NCBI GenBank assembly: GCA_034096865.1
Contig: JAWQFJ010009619.1
Span: forward strand, 30,001-72,762
Source of the DNA: Theodoxus fluviatilis
Taxonomy: Eukaryota > Mollusca > Gastropoda > Cycloneritida > Neritidae
Direction: 5' to 3'
Length of the DNA stretch: 42,762 nucleotides
Shown here: in pieces, positions 21,432 through 33,500 of the stretch
Numbering within the stretch: position 1 is the stretch's first letter
Layout: every line of letters starts with the position of its first letter
Notes under the pieces: generated by a model
What the model was told of the DNA's origin: nothing
Databases searched by the model: none
What the model saw: the letters and a program-made list of their open reading frames with translations, nothing else
Translations under genes and position numbers: made by a program

Positions 21432-24309
21432 ATGTGTCTCGTGCTCTACACTGTGTCTCGTACTCTACAGTGTGTCTCGTGCTGTACAGCCTGTCTCGTG
21501 CTCTACAGCGTGTTTCATGGTCTACAGCGTGTCTCGTGCTCTACAGCGTGTCTCGTGCTCTACAGTGTGTCTCGTGCTCTACAGCGTGTCTCGTACTCTA
21601 CAATGTGTCTCGTGCTCTACACTGTGTCTCGCACTTTACAGTGTGTCTCGTGCTCTAAAGTGAGTCTCGTGCTCTAAAGTGTCTCTCGGGCTCTACAGCG
21701 TGTCTCGCACTCTCCAGCGTGTCTCGTACTCTACAGTGTGTCTCGTGCTCTACAGTGTGTCTCGTGCTCTACAGTGTGTCTCGTGCTCTACAGTGTGTCT
21801 CGCACTCTACAGTGTGTCTCGTGCTCTATGGCGTGTCTCGTGCTCTACAGTGTGTCTCGTGCTCTACAGCCTGTCTCGTGCTCTACAATGTGTCTCGTGC
21901 TCTACACTGTGTCTCGTGCTCTACAGTGTGTCTCGTGCTCTACAGTGTGTCTCGCACTCTACAGCGTGTCTCGTGCTCTACACTGTGTCTCGTGCTCTAC
22001 AGTGTGTCTCGCACTCTACAGCGTGTCTCGCACTCTACAGTGTGTCTCGTACTCTACAATGTTTCTCGCACTCTACAGCGTGTCTCGCACTCTACAGTGT
22101 GTCTCGTACTCTACAGTGTGTCTCGCACTCAACAGCGTGTCTCGTGCTCTACAGTGTGTCTCGTACTCTACAATGTGTCTCGCACTCTACAGTGTGTCTC
22201 GTGCTCTACAGTGTGTCTCGCACTCTACAGCGTGTCTCGTGCTCTACAGCGTGTCTCGCACTCTACAGTGTGTCTTGTGCTCTACCGTGTGTCTCGTACT
22301 CTACAATGTGTCTCGCACTCTACAGTGTGTCTCGTGCTCTACAGTGTGTCTCGTGCTCTACAGTGTGTCTCGTGCTCTACAGCGTGTCTCGCACTCTACA
22401 GTGTGTCTCGTGCTCTACAATGTGTCTCGTACTCCACACTGTGTCTCGTGCTCTACAGCGTGTCTCGTACTCTACAATGTGTCTCGTACTCTACAATGTG
22501 TCTCGTGCTCTACAGCGTGTCTCGTACTCTACAGTGTGTCTCGTGCTCTACAGCGTGTCTCGTGCTGTACAGTGTGTCTCGTGCTCTACAGTGTGTCTCG
22601 TGCTCTACAGTGTGTCTCGCACTCTACAGTGTGTCTCGTACTCTACAGTGTGTCTCGTGCTCTACAGCGTGTCTCGTGCTCTACACTGTGTCTCGCACTC
22701 TACAGTGTGTCTCGTGCTCTACAGTGTGTCTCGTGCTGTACAGTGTGTCTCGTGCTCTACAGCGTGTCTCGTGCTGTACAGTGTGTCTCGTGCTCTACAG
22801 TGTGTCTCGTGCTCTACAGTGTGTCTCGTGCTCTACAGCGTGTCTCGTGCTGTACAGTGTGTCTCGTGCTCTACAGTGTGTCTCGTGCTCTACAGCCTGT
22901 CTCGTACTCTACAGTGTGTCTCGTGCTCTACAGTGTGTCTCGCACTCTACAGTGTGTCTCGTACTCTACAGTGTGTCTCGTGCTCTACAGTGTGTCTCGT
23001 GCTCTACAATGTGTCTCGTGCTGTACAGTGTGTCTCGTGCTCTACAGCGTGTCTCGTGCTGTACAGTGTGTCTCGTGCTCTACAGCGTGTCTCGTACTCT
23101 ATACTGTGTCTCGTGCTCTACAGTGTGTCTCGTGCTCTACAGCCTGTCTCGTACTCTACAGTGTGTCTCGTGCTCTACAGTGTGTCTCGTACTCTACAGT
23201 GTGTCCCGCACTCTACAGTGTGTCTCGTGCGCTACAGTGTGTCTCGCACTCTACAGTGTGTCTCGAACTCTACAGCGTGTCTCGTGGTCTACAGTGAGTC
23301 TCGTGCTCTACCGTGTGTCTCGTGCTCTACAGTGTGTCTCGTGCTCTACAGTGTGTCTCGTGCTCTACAGTGTGTCTCGTGCTGTACAGTGTGTCTCGTG
23401 CTCTACAGCGTGTCTCGTACTCTACACTGTGTCTCGTGCTCTACAGCGTGTCTCGTGCTCTACAGCGTGTCTCGTGCTCTACAGTGTGTCTCGTGCTCTA
23501 CAGTGTGTCTCGCACTCTACAGTGTGTCTCGTGCTCTACTGCGTGTCTCGTGCTCTACAGCGTGTCTCGTGCTCTACAGTGTCTCTCGTGCTCTACAGCC
23601 TGTCTCGTACTCTGCAGTTTGTCTCGTGCTCTACTGCGTGTCTCGTGCTCTACTGCGTGTCTCGTGCTCTACAGCCTGTCTCGTGCTCTACAGTGTCTCT
23701 CGTGCTCTACAGCCTGTCTCGTACTCTACAATGTGTCTCGTGCTCTACAGTGTCTCTCGTACTCTACACTGTGTCTCGTACTCTACAATGTGTCTCGGGC
23801 TCTACAGTGTGTCTCGTACTCTACACTGTGTCTCGTACTCTAAAATGTGTCTCGTGCTCTGCAGTGTGTCTCGTGCTCTACAGTGTGTCTCGTACTCTAC
23901 AGCCTGTCTCGTACTCTACAATGTGTCTCGAGCTCTGCAGTGTGTCTCGTGCTCTACAGTGTGTCTCGTGCTCTACACTGTGTCTCGTAATCTTTAGTGT
24001 GTCTCGTGCTCTACAGTGTGTCTCGTGCTCTACAGTGTGTCTCGTGCTCTACAGTGTGTCTCGTGCTCTACAGTGTGTCTCGTGCTCTACAGTGTGCCTC
24101 GTGCTCTACAGTGTGTCTCGTGCTCTACAGGGTGTCTCGTGCTCTACAGTGTGTCTCGTACTCTACAGTGTGTCTCATGCTCTACAGCGTGTCTCGTGCT
24201 CTACAGCGTGACTCGTACTCTACAGCCTGTCTCGTGCTCTACAGCGTGTCTCGTGCTCTACAGCGTGTCTCGTGCTCTACAGCCTGCAGAGAGGGGTGAC
24301 CAGTGTAGT

Positions 24310-25118
24310 CTGCATCACACAACAGAGAGCGGTAACGCTACAGAGGACAGTAACGCTACACAACAAAGGACAGTAACGCTACACAATAAAGGACAGTAAC
24401 CCTACACAACAGAGGACAGTAACACCACACAACAGAGGACAGTAACACTACACAACAGATGACAGTAACACTGCACAACAGATGACAGTAACACTACACA
24501 ACAGAGGACAGTAACACTACACAACAAAGGACAGTAACACTACACAACAGAGGACAGTAACACTACACAACAGATGACAGTAACACTACACAACAGAGGA
24601 CAGTAACACTACACAACAGATGACAGTAACACTACACAACAGAGGACAGTAACGCCACACAACAGAGGACAGTAACACTACACAACAGATGACAGTAACA
24701 CTACACAACAGATGACAGTAACACTACACAACAGAGGACAGTAACACTACACAACAGAGGATAGTAACACTACACAACAAAGGACAGTAACGCTACACAA
24801 CAGAGGACAGTAACACTACACAACAGAGGACAGTAACACTACACAACAGAGGACAGTAACGCTACACAACAGAGGACAGTAACACTACACAACAGAGGAC
24901 AGTAACACCACACAACAGAGGACAGTAACACTGCACAACAAAGGACAGTAACACTACACAACAGAGGACAGTAACACTACACAACAGAGGACAGTAACAC
25001 CACACAACAGAGGACAGTAACACTACACAACAGAGGACAGTAACACTACACAACAGAGGACAGTAACGCTACACAACAGAGGACAGTAACACTGCACAAC
25101 AAAGGACAGTAACACTAC
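24310..25118. repeat. 23-bp minisatellite, about 35 copies
   Basis: The unit begins GGACAGTAACACTACACAAC and ends AGA or AAA. Variation is mostly GAGG/GATG/AAGG and CAC/CGC. The left edge (24316-24390) is diverged, and the right end breaks at ACACTACTAGACCGCG. The strand is A/C-rich, unlike the G- or C/T-rich neighbours. Confidence 0.96.
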
Positions 25119-27036
25119 TAGACCGCGAAGTTCACCATGCACTAGTGAAGGAATAGCTTTCACCTTTACCGATTGAGTGATAGACAGAACTTGTAATTAG
25201 AAATAACATTGCAGCAACACCAGCGTGCCATTCCTACAGTCAAATGCCTCTATATACTCCCAAGCACGTGCATATTCACACATGGACACATATCTTCAAG
25301 TCACTAAACACAACACCGCCTCTTTCCACTTGTTATTGTGCCCGCTGTTAGTTTGCAAAATCCAAACTACGTTTACTTTGCCTTGTCCGTGCACGAAATA
25401 TGTTATTTGACAGGAAATTCAACAAGACTGCAGCCGAAATTAAGTTATAATCCGATCAATGTGTTGGAACTCAACATGAGTTGCGTCAGTAAATAAGCGA
25501 CATCCTAAAATCTCTCCCGCAGTGACAATCCCCCAATGCAATGGATTACTCTGCTAATGAGCTTTGTATGTCCTCTGTTCCGTACAAATAAAATTGTGGC
25601 GTCAAAACAAAAATTAGGATGTCGAAAGTTTTAGTTTACGGCAAGCAAGAACTGTTCAACAATGATGACGTTGGCAGCGAAAGACTGGAAGCTGTGTTTG
25701 ACGCAGGGTTGTTTGTGGACATGGTGCAAACCTCTCTCTGCGGTGCGCGGCTGTCATTCCACTCGACACGAAAACAGCCTCTCTGCACTCCCACGCTCAC
25801 ACACTAGATTTGGCTGATGGGATCACGTGACTCAACTGGAATGGCTTGAGACGGATTCACCGGGGTTAAGTCAATACATCGTAGCAGCCGCCATCTTTGT
25901 ATGATAAAAACTTGAATGCATATTGTAGAAGACGTATGTTTCCGTACTTTTTCAGTAACAAAGATCTGTCAATGATGATGAAAACTTGCATTAAAGCATA
26001 AAGATAGTTTGATTACAACCAAAGATAATCGAGAATAACGATAATGAAAAAGCGTAATTTTGTCATTTGTACAAAGACCCTTAAAACGACTGATAAACAA
26101 ACGGGAGGTGTGTTCTGGCGCCGCAGCTGCCACACTCGCACCACGGAAACCTGTCGGCGCCAAGAGACAGCTACCATCTTCCTGCCACGCTCGATGATCA
26201 TGACCGATATCGCAAACTGTTCTCAACTTGCTGATAGAGGGTTTTGAGGCAAGAGATGAAAACCCAGAGAGCTCAGCACTTCATGGCGCGCTACTTCTCT
26301 GTTCCATTTCACACACATTCCTGTCACAGACGAAGATGGTCATGAAGCACTGAGCGGCGCAAAGTCTGACGCCTGGTTTCTCTCCCTTGTTTCAAGCAAG
26401 CAGCGATTTTTTATTTCAGACTTCCAACCTGTAGGGTTGCGATTGCACGTCTCCACTGCATCGTGTGCTAACAATCACGTGGTTAGATACGACCGTGCCG
26501 TGCAGCAGCGAGCTTCGCCCCTCAAATTAGCGCCGTTTGTCGTGAGAGGACACGAATAAAATCGATCACTAGTCATTGCAAACTGGACATTCTGATCCGT
26601 GTCAAATGTTTGTGTCTATAAAAAGCTCTGATGGAATACGATGACGTTCTAGTTCTGGATTGGCGAGACAGATTCGCTTGCCTGAGGTAGCGAAAGTGAA
26701 GAATCCGAGCAATTGGTGGGAGATGAGATGACGATGCCGGATTATCGACAGACCAGCGATCGCCGTCCTATCACGGCAAACGGCGCTGAATTTGAAAATT
26801 GTCCGCTTTGCGAATGCAGGGAGGCTCTGCTGACTGAAGAATGTAGCTGTGACTCCAGCCACCGACAGGTTTCGCTATTCGTCACACTTCCATTGTGCAC
26901 GACTGCCAGCTCCAACATTGCAACACTCCCTTTGATCTGCGTGTTTTATTTACCAATCGTTTAAGAGTCTGTGTACACATTTTGAAAGTAAATCTTTTAT
27001 CCCTCCAGGTTCACTGGAGGTCCTACAGACTTTATC
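25119..27036. other. 1.9-kb low-copy region without recognised gene
   Basis: Balanced composition with no tandem repeats. Open frames of 60-86 codons occur (for example plus 25619-25807 and 26713-26964), but none resembles a family I know and none shows a convincing splice context. AATAAA motifs near 25587 and 26556 are unsupported as polyadenylation sites. Confidence 0.45.
25823..25899 (-). promoter_or_regulatory. Possible promoter motifs: E-box palindrome and YY1-like site
   Basis: TCACGTGA lies at 25823-25830 and GCCGCCATCTTTG at 25887-25899. The latter is the complement of CAAAGATGGCGGC, the form that binds YY1 and often overlaps start sites in animal TATA-less promoters. On the minus strand it includes an ATG, but that frame closes after a few codons. 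The motifs are real; their function is a guess. Confidence 0.25.
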
Positions 27037-27505
27037 TGTCTGTCTGTCTGTGTGTGTGTCTGTCTGTCTGTCCCGACTTAACGGCTGATATCTCAAAAAC
27101 TACTGGACGGATTTCCTTGACATTTTGCACACTTACTGGAAGTTAGGTCCGATTGAATGTATCAAATTTTCAGAATCGAGTCTTGAAGAGAAAGTGGTTT
27201 TTAAGGTTGTAAACGCGAAAACACCTCCCCAAATTGTCGATTGATGGAATGGCGAAATTGCGAAATGTGTGACGTCATCAATAACTTGACGTAATTTTTA
27301 TTTGTCCGTCTGCCTGTCAGTCTCGTCTTAACGGCTGATATCTCAAAAACTGCTGGACGGATTTCGTTGACATTTTGCACACTTACTGGAAGTTAGGTCC
27401 GATTGAATGTATCAAATTTTCAGCATCGAGGTTTGAAGAGAAAGTGGTTTATTTAGGTCGTAAACTCGAAAACCTCCCCCTGAGATTTCAATTGACGGAA
27501 TAGCC
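27037..27505. repeat. Two tandem copies of a ~250-bp dispersed-type repeat
   Basis: A CTGT-rich leader (27037-27072) is followed by CTTAACGGCTGATATCTCAA, and the same core reappears 250 bp later (ACGGCTGATA at 27081 and 27331). Over about 150 bp the copies match closely through TTTTGCACACTTACTGGAAG and ACTTGAAGAGAAAGTGG-like sequence. From memory, modules with a CTGT run followed by this core are common dispersed repeats in marine invertebrate genomes; I could not verify this. No coding capacity. Confidence 0.75.
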
Positions 27506-27667
27506 AGTGTGGTCAAACAGAGTTATCTTTTCCTACTAAAACTAAAACTCTTTTTTGTTTCAACTGTGCAGTGTGCGAGTGTTGGAATGCTTTGTATGAA
27601 TGTAGACTTTTCATTGTAAACGCCATGAGCTTGCCTATTAGGGAAGGTATGGGCGTATAAGTAGTCT

Positions 27668-27669
<2 letters not shown>
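27506..27669. other. Short low-copy spacer
   Basis: AT-rich sequence between the dispersed repeat pair and the ATT microsatellite; nothing recognised. Confidence 0.4.
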
Positions 27670-27747
<78 letters not shown>

Positions 27748-27748
27748 G
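27670..27748. repeat. (ATT)n microsatellite, about 26 copies
   Basis: Uninterrupted ATT trinucleotide run. The poly-Ile and poly-Asn frames across it are artefacts. Confidence 0.97.
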
Positions 27749-28010
27749 TGCGTGAATGAGTACGAATGCTGCAATGCACATGTCTGGGGTGAACATCTAT
27801 AATACACCTCCTCCTCTGTGTGACTGTGTGAGTGTTAATTCAGCGTCTATGACATGCCAAAGCAAAACAAAACATGTCATAATAGGAGCTTCCTGAACCT
27901 ATCCATCATGTTTAAAATATATGGTCGATTGTTTCCTGGGCCGATAGCTTGCAAGGGGGTTTAGGGAAAAGAACGTTATAAATGCTTTACAAACACTCCG
28001 TCATGTCAAT

Positions 28011-28082
28011 TCTCTAATGGCTCAGCTGGTAGAGCGTTGGACGCTTGGTCATGCATGACCAGGTTCGATTCTGCGCTGAAAC
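28011..28082 (+). pseudogene. tRNA-like sequence with A and B boxes
   Basis: An A box (TGGCTCAGCTGG, from 28018) and a B box (GGTTCGATTCT, from 28062) are 44 bp apart, the spacing found in a 72-nt tRNA. The D stem pairs perfectly (GCTC with GAGC). The acceptor halves (TCTCTAA and CTGAAAC) hardly pair, and the anticodon and T stems are poor. A TTTTTT terminator starts at 28083, immediately after the acceptor position. It is therefore a tRNA-derived element or decayed tRNA rather than a working gene, though the pol III promoter looks intact. Confidence 0.6.
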
Positions 28083-28099
28083 TTTTTTGTTCTCTCTTT

Positions 28100-28208
28100 T
28101 TTCGAAAGGTTGTGGGTTCGAACCCGATCTGGTTTTTTGTGTTTTTATGTGTGCGTGTTTTCCCCCCCTCTTTTCTCGAGAGGTTGCGGTTTCGAACCCG
28201 ATCTTTTT
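28100..28208 (+). repeat. Two tRNA T-arm-like repeats, each followed by a T-run
   Basis: AGGTTGTGGGTTCGAACCCG (near 28107-28126) and AGGTTGCGGTTTCGAACCCG (28181-28200) are 74 bp apart. Each continues into GATCT and then a run of T (28133-28138 and 28203-28208). The first contains a consensus B box, GGTTCGAACCC. No A box precedes them at tRNA spacing, so they are probably partial copies of a tRNA-derived unit. Confidence 0.6.
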
Positions 28209-28289
28209 TAAATTTTGTTTAATATGCCAAAACCTGGAGGTTCAGCGCCAGCGGTTTTTATATTTTCAATATTCTTGATGATTTTAGTT

Positions 28290-28405
28290 GTCCTATTCCT
28301 TCAGTCCTATTCCTCCATTCGTATATCTCCATTCGTGTTCCTTTATTCATTTTCCTCCATTTGTATTCCTCCATTTGTATTCCTCCATTCGTATTCCTTC
28401 ATCCT
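28290..28405. repeat. ~15-bp minisatellite, ATTCCTCCATTCGTA type
   Basis: Seven or eight imperfect units of about 14-15 bp, with variants CATTTGTA and TATCTCCATTCGTG. Low-copy sequence follows from about 28410. Confidence 0.8.
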
Positions 28406-28408
28406 GAT

Positions 28409-28934
28409 ATCAACACGTGGTCGAAGGAGCGATGTACCAGCCGAGTGTCGGCCCTGTGGCTACATGATGCTCCGTGGCCTATCGTGTAACTCGGTGTGCC
28501 GCAATGGCGTGAGCACCGCACTGCAGTCACTAGCGAAGCAATCCCATGCAACAGTCTCTAATTAGAAGACCACCAGAGTCCACTTCGGCTTCCTTCACAT
28601 CGGGCACTACGGCCAGTTAGAACACGCCTAGAACCGCAGGGCAGTGGAGGTGGGGCGGGCAGCCTCCTGGGGCCAGCTTGCCAAAGCCCTGCAAAGAGTG
28701 ACAGTACGGCGCGGGGCGCGAGGCGCCCGGATTGGCTTTCCTACTCAGCTGCTCCAGGCCGCGCCGAGCACGCGTGTCACTTCGGATAACTTCCGACGGT
28801 TTCGAATCGGAAAAAGATCATCTCCGAATAACAATGGATCCGCCATGTTCTTCTCGGGTCATCCTTGATGTAGTTCTCCGTGTGATTGGGGCTCCACCTG
28901 GCGGGGGAGGCACTCTACCGAGGAGAGGGGCGGG
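28409..28934. other. GC-richer low-copy spacer
   Basis: About 500 bp of mixed sequence with a GC-rich palindromic stretch (GCGCGAGGCGCC, about 28717). At 28777-28865 it contains a segment resembling one on the far side of the following arrays (35382-35460). No gene recognised. Confidence 0.45.
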
Positions 28935-30400
28935 ATGGAGGCAGGGGAGAAGACAGGGGGGGAGGGGGGGGGGAAAGAGTGAGGACAGAGGCAGGGGAAG
29001 ACAAGGGGGAAGGGGGAGTTGGGATAGAGGCAGGGGGAGACAAGGGGGAAGGGGGAGTGGGGATAGAGGCAGGGGGAGACAAGGGGGAAGGGGGGAGTTA
29101 GGATAGAGGCAGGGGGAGACAAGGGGGAAGGGGGGAGTGAGGATAGAGGCAGGGGGAGACAAGGGGGAAGGGGGGAGTGAGGATAGAGGCAGGGGGAGAC
29201 AAGGGGGGAGTGGGGATAGAGGCAGGGGGAGACAAGGGGGAAGGGGGGAGTGAGGATAGAGGCAGGGGGAGACAAGGGGGAAGGGGGGGGGAGTGAGGAT
29301 AGAGGCAGGGGAAGACAAGGGGGAAGGGGGCAGTGGGGATAGAGGCAGGGGGAGACAAGGGGGAAGGGGGGAGTGGGGATAGAGGCAGGGGGAGACAAGG
29401 GGGAGTGAGGATAGAGGCAGGGGGAGACAAGGGGGAAGGGGGAGTGGGGATAGAGGCAGGGGGAGACAAGGGGGAAGGGGGAGTGAGGATAGAGGCAGGG
29501 GGAGACAAGGGGGAAGGGGGAGTGGGGATAGAGGCAGGGAGAGACAAGGGGGAAGGGGGAGTGGGGATAGAGGCAGGGGGAGACAAGGGGGAAGGGGGAG
29601 TGAGGATAGAGGCAGGGGAGACAAGGGGGAAGGGGGGAGTGAGGATAGAGGCAGGGGGAGACAAGGGGGAAGGGGGAGTGGGGATAGAGGCAGGGGGAGA
29701 CAAGGGGGAAGGGGGAGTGAGGATAGAGGCAGGGGGAGACAAGGGGGAAGGGGGGAGTGAGGATAGAGGCAGGGGGAGACAAGGGGGGAGTGGGGATAGA
29801 GGCAGGGGGAGACAAGGGGGAAGGGGGAGTGAGGATAGAGGCAGGGGGAGACAAGGGGGAAGGGGGAGTGAGGATAGAGGCAGGGAGAGACAAGGGGAAG
29901 GGGGAGTGAGGATAGAGGCAGGGGGAGACAAGGGGAAGGGGGAGTGAGGATAGAGGCAGGGGGAGACAAGGGGGGAGTGAGGATAGAGGCAGGGGGAGAC
30001 AAGGGGGGAGTGAGGATAGAGGCAGGGGGAGACAAGGAAGGGGAGTGAGGATAGAGGCAGGGGGAGACAAGGGGGGAGTGAGGATAGAGGCAGGGGGAGA
30101 CAAGGGGGAAGGGGGAGTGAGGATAGAGGCAGGGGGAGACAAGGGGGGAGTGAGGATAGAGGCAGGGGGAGACAAGGGGGAAGGGGGGAGTGAGGATAGA
30201 GGCAGGGGGAGACAAGGGGGGAGTGAGGATAGAGGCAGGGGGAGACAAGGGGGAAGGGGGAGTGAGGATAGAGGCAGGGGGAGACAAGGGGGAAGGGGGG
30301 AGTGAGGATAGAGGCAGGGGGAGACAAGGGGGAAGGGGGGAGTGAGGATAGAGGCAGGGGGAGACAAGGGGGAAGGGGGGAGTGAGGATAGAGGCAGGAG
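28935..30400. repeat. 39-40-bp G-rich minisatellite, about 38 copies
   Basis: The unit contains GTGAGGATAGAGGCAGGGGG then AGACAAGGGGGAAGGGGG. Length varies by one or two G, and by loss of about 8 bp (GAAGGGGG) in roughly a fifth of units. Several G-runs per unit on the plus strand make G-quadruplexes likely. Minus-strand Pro/Leu/Ser-rich frames up to about 730 codons span this and the next array; they are artefacts. Confidence 0.95.
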
Positions 30401-30520
30401 AAGACGCCAGAGTTGGGGGAGGGGACAAGGAGGAGGGGACGAGGGGGCCGAGAGGATCATCCCGTCTCTGTCCACTGCAGCGCTCAGGCTTGGAGCACAA
30501 GCGGCTTCGCTGCTCCACAG

Positions 30521-33500
30521 GGCAGGACAAGGCTGGAGGGGGGCAAGGCAGGACAGGCTGGAGGGGGGCAAGGTCGGACATCCTGGAGGGGGGCAAGGCA
30601 GGGCAGGACTGGAGGGGGGCAAGGCAGGACAGTCCCGGAGGGGGGCAAGGCAGGACAAGGCAGGACAGGCTGGAGGGGGGCAAGGCAGGGCAGACGAGGG
30701 GGGCAAGGCAGGACAAGGCAGGAACGGCTGGAGGGGAGCAAAGCAGGACATCCCGGAGGGAGGCAAGGCAGGACAAGGCAGGACAGGCTGGAGGGGGGCA
30801 AAGCAGGACATCCTGGAGGGGGGCAAGGCAGGGCAGGGCCGGAGGAAGGCAAGAAAGGACAAGGCAGTGCAAGGCTGGAGGGGGACAAGGCAGAACAGGC
30901 TGGAGGGGGGCAAGGCATGAGAGACTGGAGGGGGGCAAGGTCGGACAGGCTGGAGGGGGGCAAGGCAGGACAGGCTGGAGGGGGGCAAGGCAGGTCAGGC
31001 TGGAGGGGGGCAAGGCAGGTCAGGCTGGAGGGCGGCAAGGTCGGACATGCTGGAGGGGGCAAGACAGGACAGGGCCGGACGGGGGCAAGGCAGGACAATC
31101 CCGGAGGGGGGCAAGGCAGGACAAGGCAGGACAGGCTGGAGTGGGGCAAGATAGGACAGGCTGGAGGGGGCAAGGCATGACAGGCTGGAGGGGGCAAGTA
31201 AGGACAGGCTGGAGGGGCACAAGGCAGGACAGGCTGGAGGGGGGCAAGGTCGGACAGGCTGGAGGGGGGCAAGGCAGGACAGGGCTGGAGGGGGCAAGGC
31301 AGGACAGGCTGGAGGGGCGCAAGGCAGGACAAGGCAGGACAGGCTGGAGGGGGGCAAGGCAGGACAAGGCAGGACAGGCTGGAGGGGGGCAAGGCAGTTC
31401 AATGCAGGACAGGCTGGGGGGCAAGGCATGACAAGGCAGGACAGGCTGGAGGGGGGCAAGGCAGGACAGGTCTGGAGGGGGGCAAGGCATGACAAGGCAG
31501 GACAGGCTGGAGGGGGGCAAGGCAGTACAAGGCAGGACAGGCTGGAGGGGGGCAAGGCAGGACAGGCTGGAGGGGGGCAAGGCAGGACAAGGCAGGACAG
31601 GCCGGAGGAGGGCAAGGCAGTACAAGGGATGACAGGCTGGAGGGGGGCAAGGCAGTACAAGGCAGGACAGGCTGGAGGGGGGCAAGGCAGGACAGGCTGG
31701 AGGGGGCCAAGGCAGGACAGGCTGGAGGGGGCAAGGCAGGACAAGGCAGGACAGGCTGGAGGGGGCAAGGCAGGACAGGCTGGAGAGGGCAAGGCAGGAC
31801 AAGGCAGGACAGGCTGGAGGGGGGCAAGGCAGGACAGGCTGGAGGGGGCAAGGCAGGACAGGCTGCAGGGGGGCAAGGCAGGACAGGCTGGAGAGGGGCA
31901 AGGCAGGACAAGGCATGACAGGCTGGAGGGGGCAAGGCAGGACAGGCTGGAGGAGGGCAAGGCAGGACAGGCTGGAGGGGGGCAAGGCAGGACAAGGCAG
32001 TACAGGCTGGAGGGGGCAAGGCAGGACAGGCTGGAGGGGGGCAAGGCAGGACAGGCTGGAGGAGGGCAAGGCAGGACAGGCTGGAGGAGGGCAAGGCAGT
32101 ACAAGGCAGGACAGGCTGGAGGTGGGCAAGGCAGTACAGGCTGGAGGGGGGCAAGGCAGGACAGGCTGGAGGGGCCAAGGCAGGACAGGCTGGAGGGGGG
32201 CAAGGCAGGACAGGCTGGAGGAGGGCAAGGCAGGACAGGCTGGAGGAGGGCAAGGCAGTACAAGGCAGGACAAGCTGGAGGTGGGCAAGGCAGGACAGGC
32301 TGGAGGGGGCAAGGCAAGACATGCTGGAGGGGGGCAAGGCATGACAAGGCAGGACAGGCTGGAGGGGGCAAGGCAAGACATGCTGGAGGGGGCAAGGCAG
32401 GACAGGCTGGAGGGGCCAAGGCAGGACAGGCTGGAGGGGGCAAGGCAAGACATGCTGGAGGGGGGCAAGGCATGACAAAGCAGGACAGGCTGGAGGGGGG
32501 CAAGGCAGTACAAGGCAGGACAGGCTGGAGGGGGGCAAGGCAGTACAAGGCAGGACAGGCTGGAGGGGGGCAAGTCAGTACAAGGCAGGACAGGCTGGAG
32601 GGGGCAAGGCATGACAAGGCAGGACAGGCTGGAGGGGGGCAAGGCAGTACAAGGCAGGACAGGCTGGAGGGGGCAAGGTAGGACAGGCTGGAGGAGGGCA
32701 AGGCAGAACAAGGCAGGATATGCTGGAGGGGGGCAAGGCAGGACAGGCTGGATAAGGGCAAGGCAGGACAAGACAGAGCAGGGCTGGAGGGGGGGGGGAA
32801 GGCAGGACAGGCTGGAGGGGGGCAAGGCAGGACAAGGCAGGGCAGGGCTGGAGGGGCCAAGGCAGGACAGGCTGGAGGGGCCAAGGCAGGACAGGCTGGA
32901 GGGGGGCAAGGCAGGGCAGGGCTGGAGGGGGGCAAGGCAGGACAAGACAGGGCAGGCTGGAGGGGCCAAGGCAGGACAGACAGGAGGGGGGCAAGGCAGG
33001 ACAGACTGGAGGGGGGCAAGGCAGGACGGCAGGACAGATTGGAGGGGGGCAAGGCAGGACAGGCTGGAGGGTGGCAAGGCAGGTCATGGCAGGACAGGCT
33101 GGAGGGTGGCAAGGCAGGACAGGCTGGAGGGTGGCAAGGCAGGTCATGGCAGGGCAGGACTGGAGGGGGGGCAAGGCAGGACAGGCTGAAGGGGAGAAAG
33201 GCAGGCAGGGCAGGGCTGAAGGGGAGAAAGGCAGGCAGGGCAGGGCTGAAGGGGAGAAGGGCAGGCACGGCAGGGCTGAAAGAGGGGGTTCAAGGCAGGG
33301 CAGGGCTGGAGGGAGGCAAGGCAGGGCAGGGCTGGAGGGGCCAAGGCAGGACAGGCTGGAGAGGGGCAAGGCAGGACAGGCTGGAGGAGGGCAAGGCAGG
33401 ACAGGCTGGAGGAGGGCAAGGCAGGACAGGCTGGAGGGGGCAAGGCAGAACAGGCTGGAGGGGGCAAGGCAGGGCAGGGCTGGAGGGGGGCAAGGCAGGA

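Larger units (their letters stand above)
14209..24288. repeat. 10.1-kb array of a 19-bp unit (about 530 copies)
   Basis: The unit is CTCTACAGYGTGTCTCGTG with frequent CGCA/CGTA/CGTG and AGTG/AGCG/AGCC variants. Rarer unit types mark sub-regions. CTACACTTTTTCTCG occurs at 14571, 14666 and 14856 (95- and 190-bp steps, i.e. 5 and 10 units), and TACATCCTG is common at 15.0-16.1 kb. One 17-bp unit (ACAGTGTCTCGTG) occurs near 18087 and again in the duplicated copy near 20232. All plus-strand frames are open, giving frames up to 2,475 codons, while the minus strand is closed by TAG in every unit. I do not regard these frames as genes. Confidence 0.97.

Noticed and set aside
14236..21663. Open frames of over 2,000 codons in the 19-bp array
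   Set aside because: All three plus frames are open because the unit has no in-frame stop at any phase. The three products are phase-shifted readings of one repeat, and no start context or unique domain supports a protein.
24310..25118. Telomeric or centromeric satellite
   Set aside because: No TTAGGG-type repeat is present, and unit lengths (19-67 bp) with high local diversity fit minisatellites better. A subtelomeric location cannot be judged from this window.
28011..28082. Functional tRNA gene
   Set aside because: Acceptor, anticodon and T stems do not pair adequately despite good A and B boxes.
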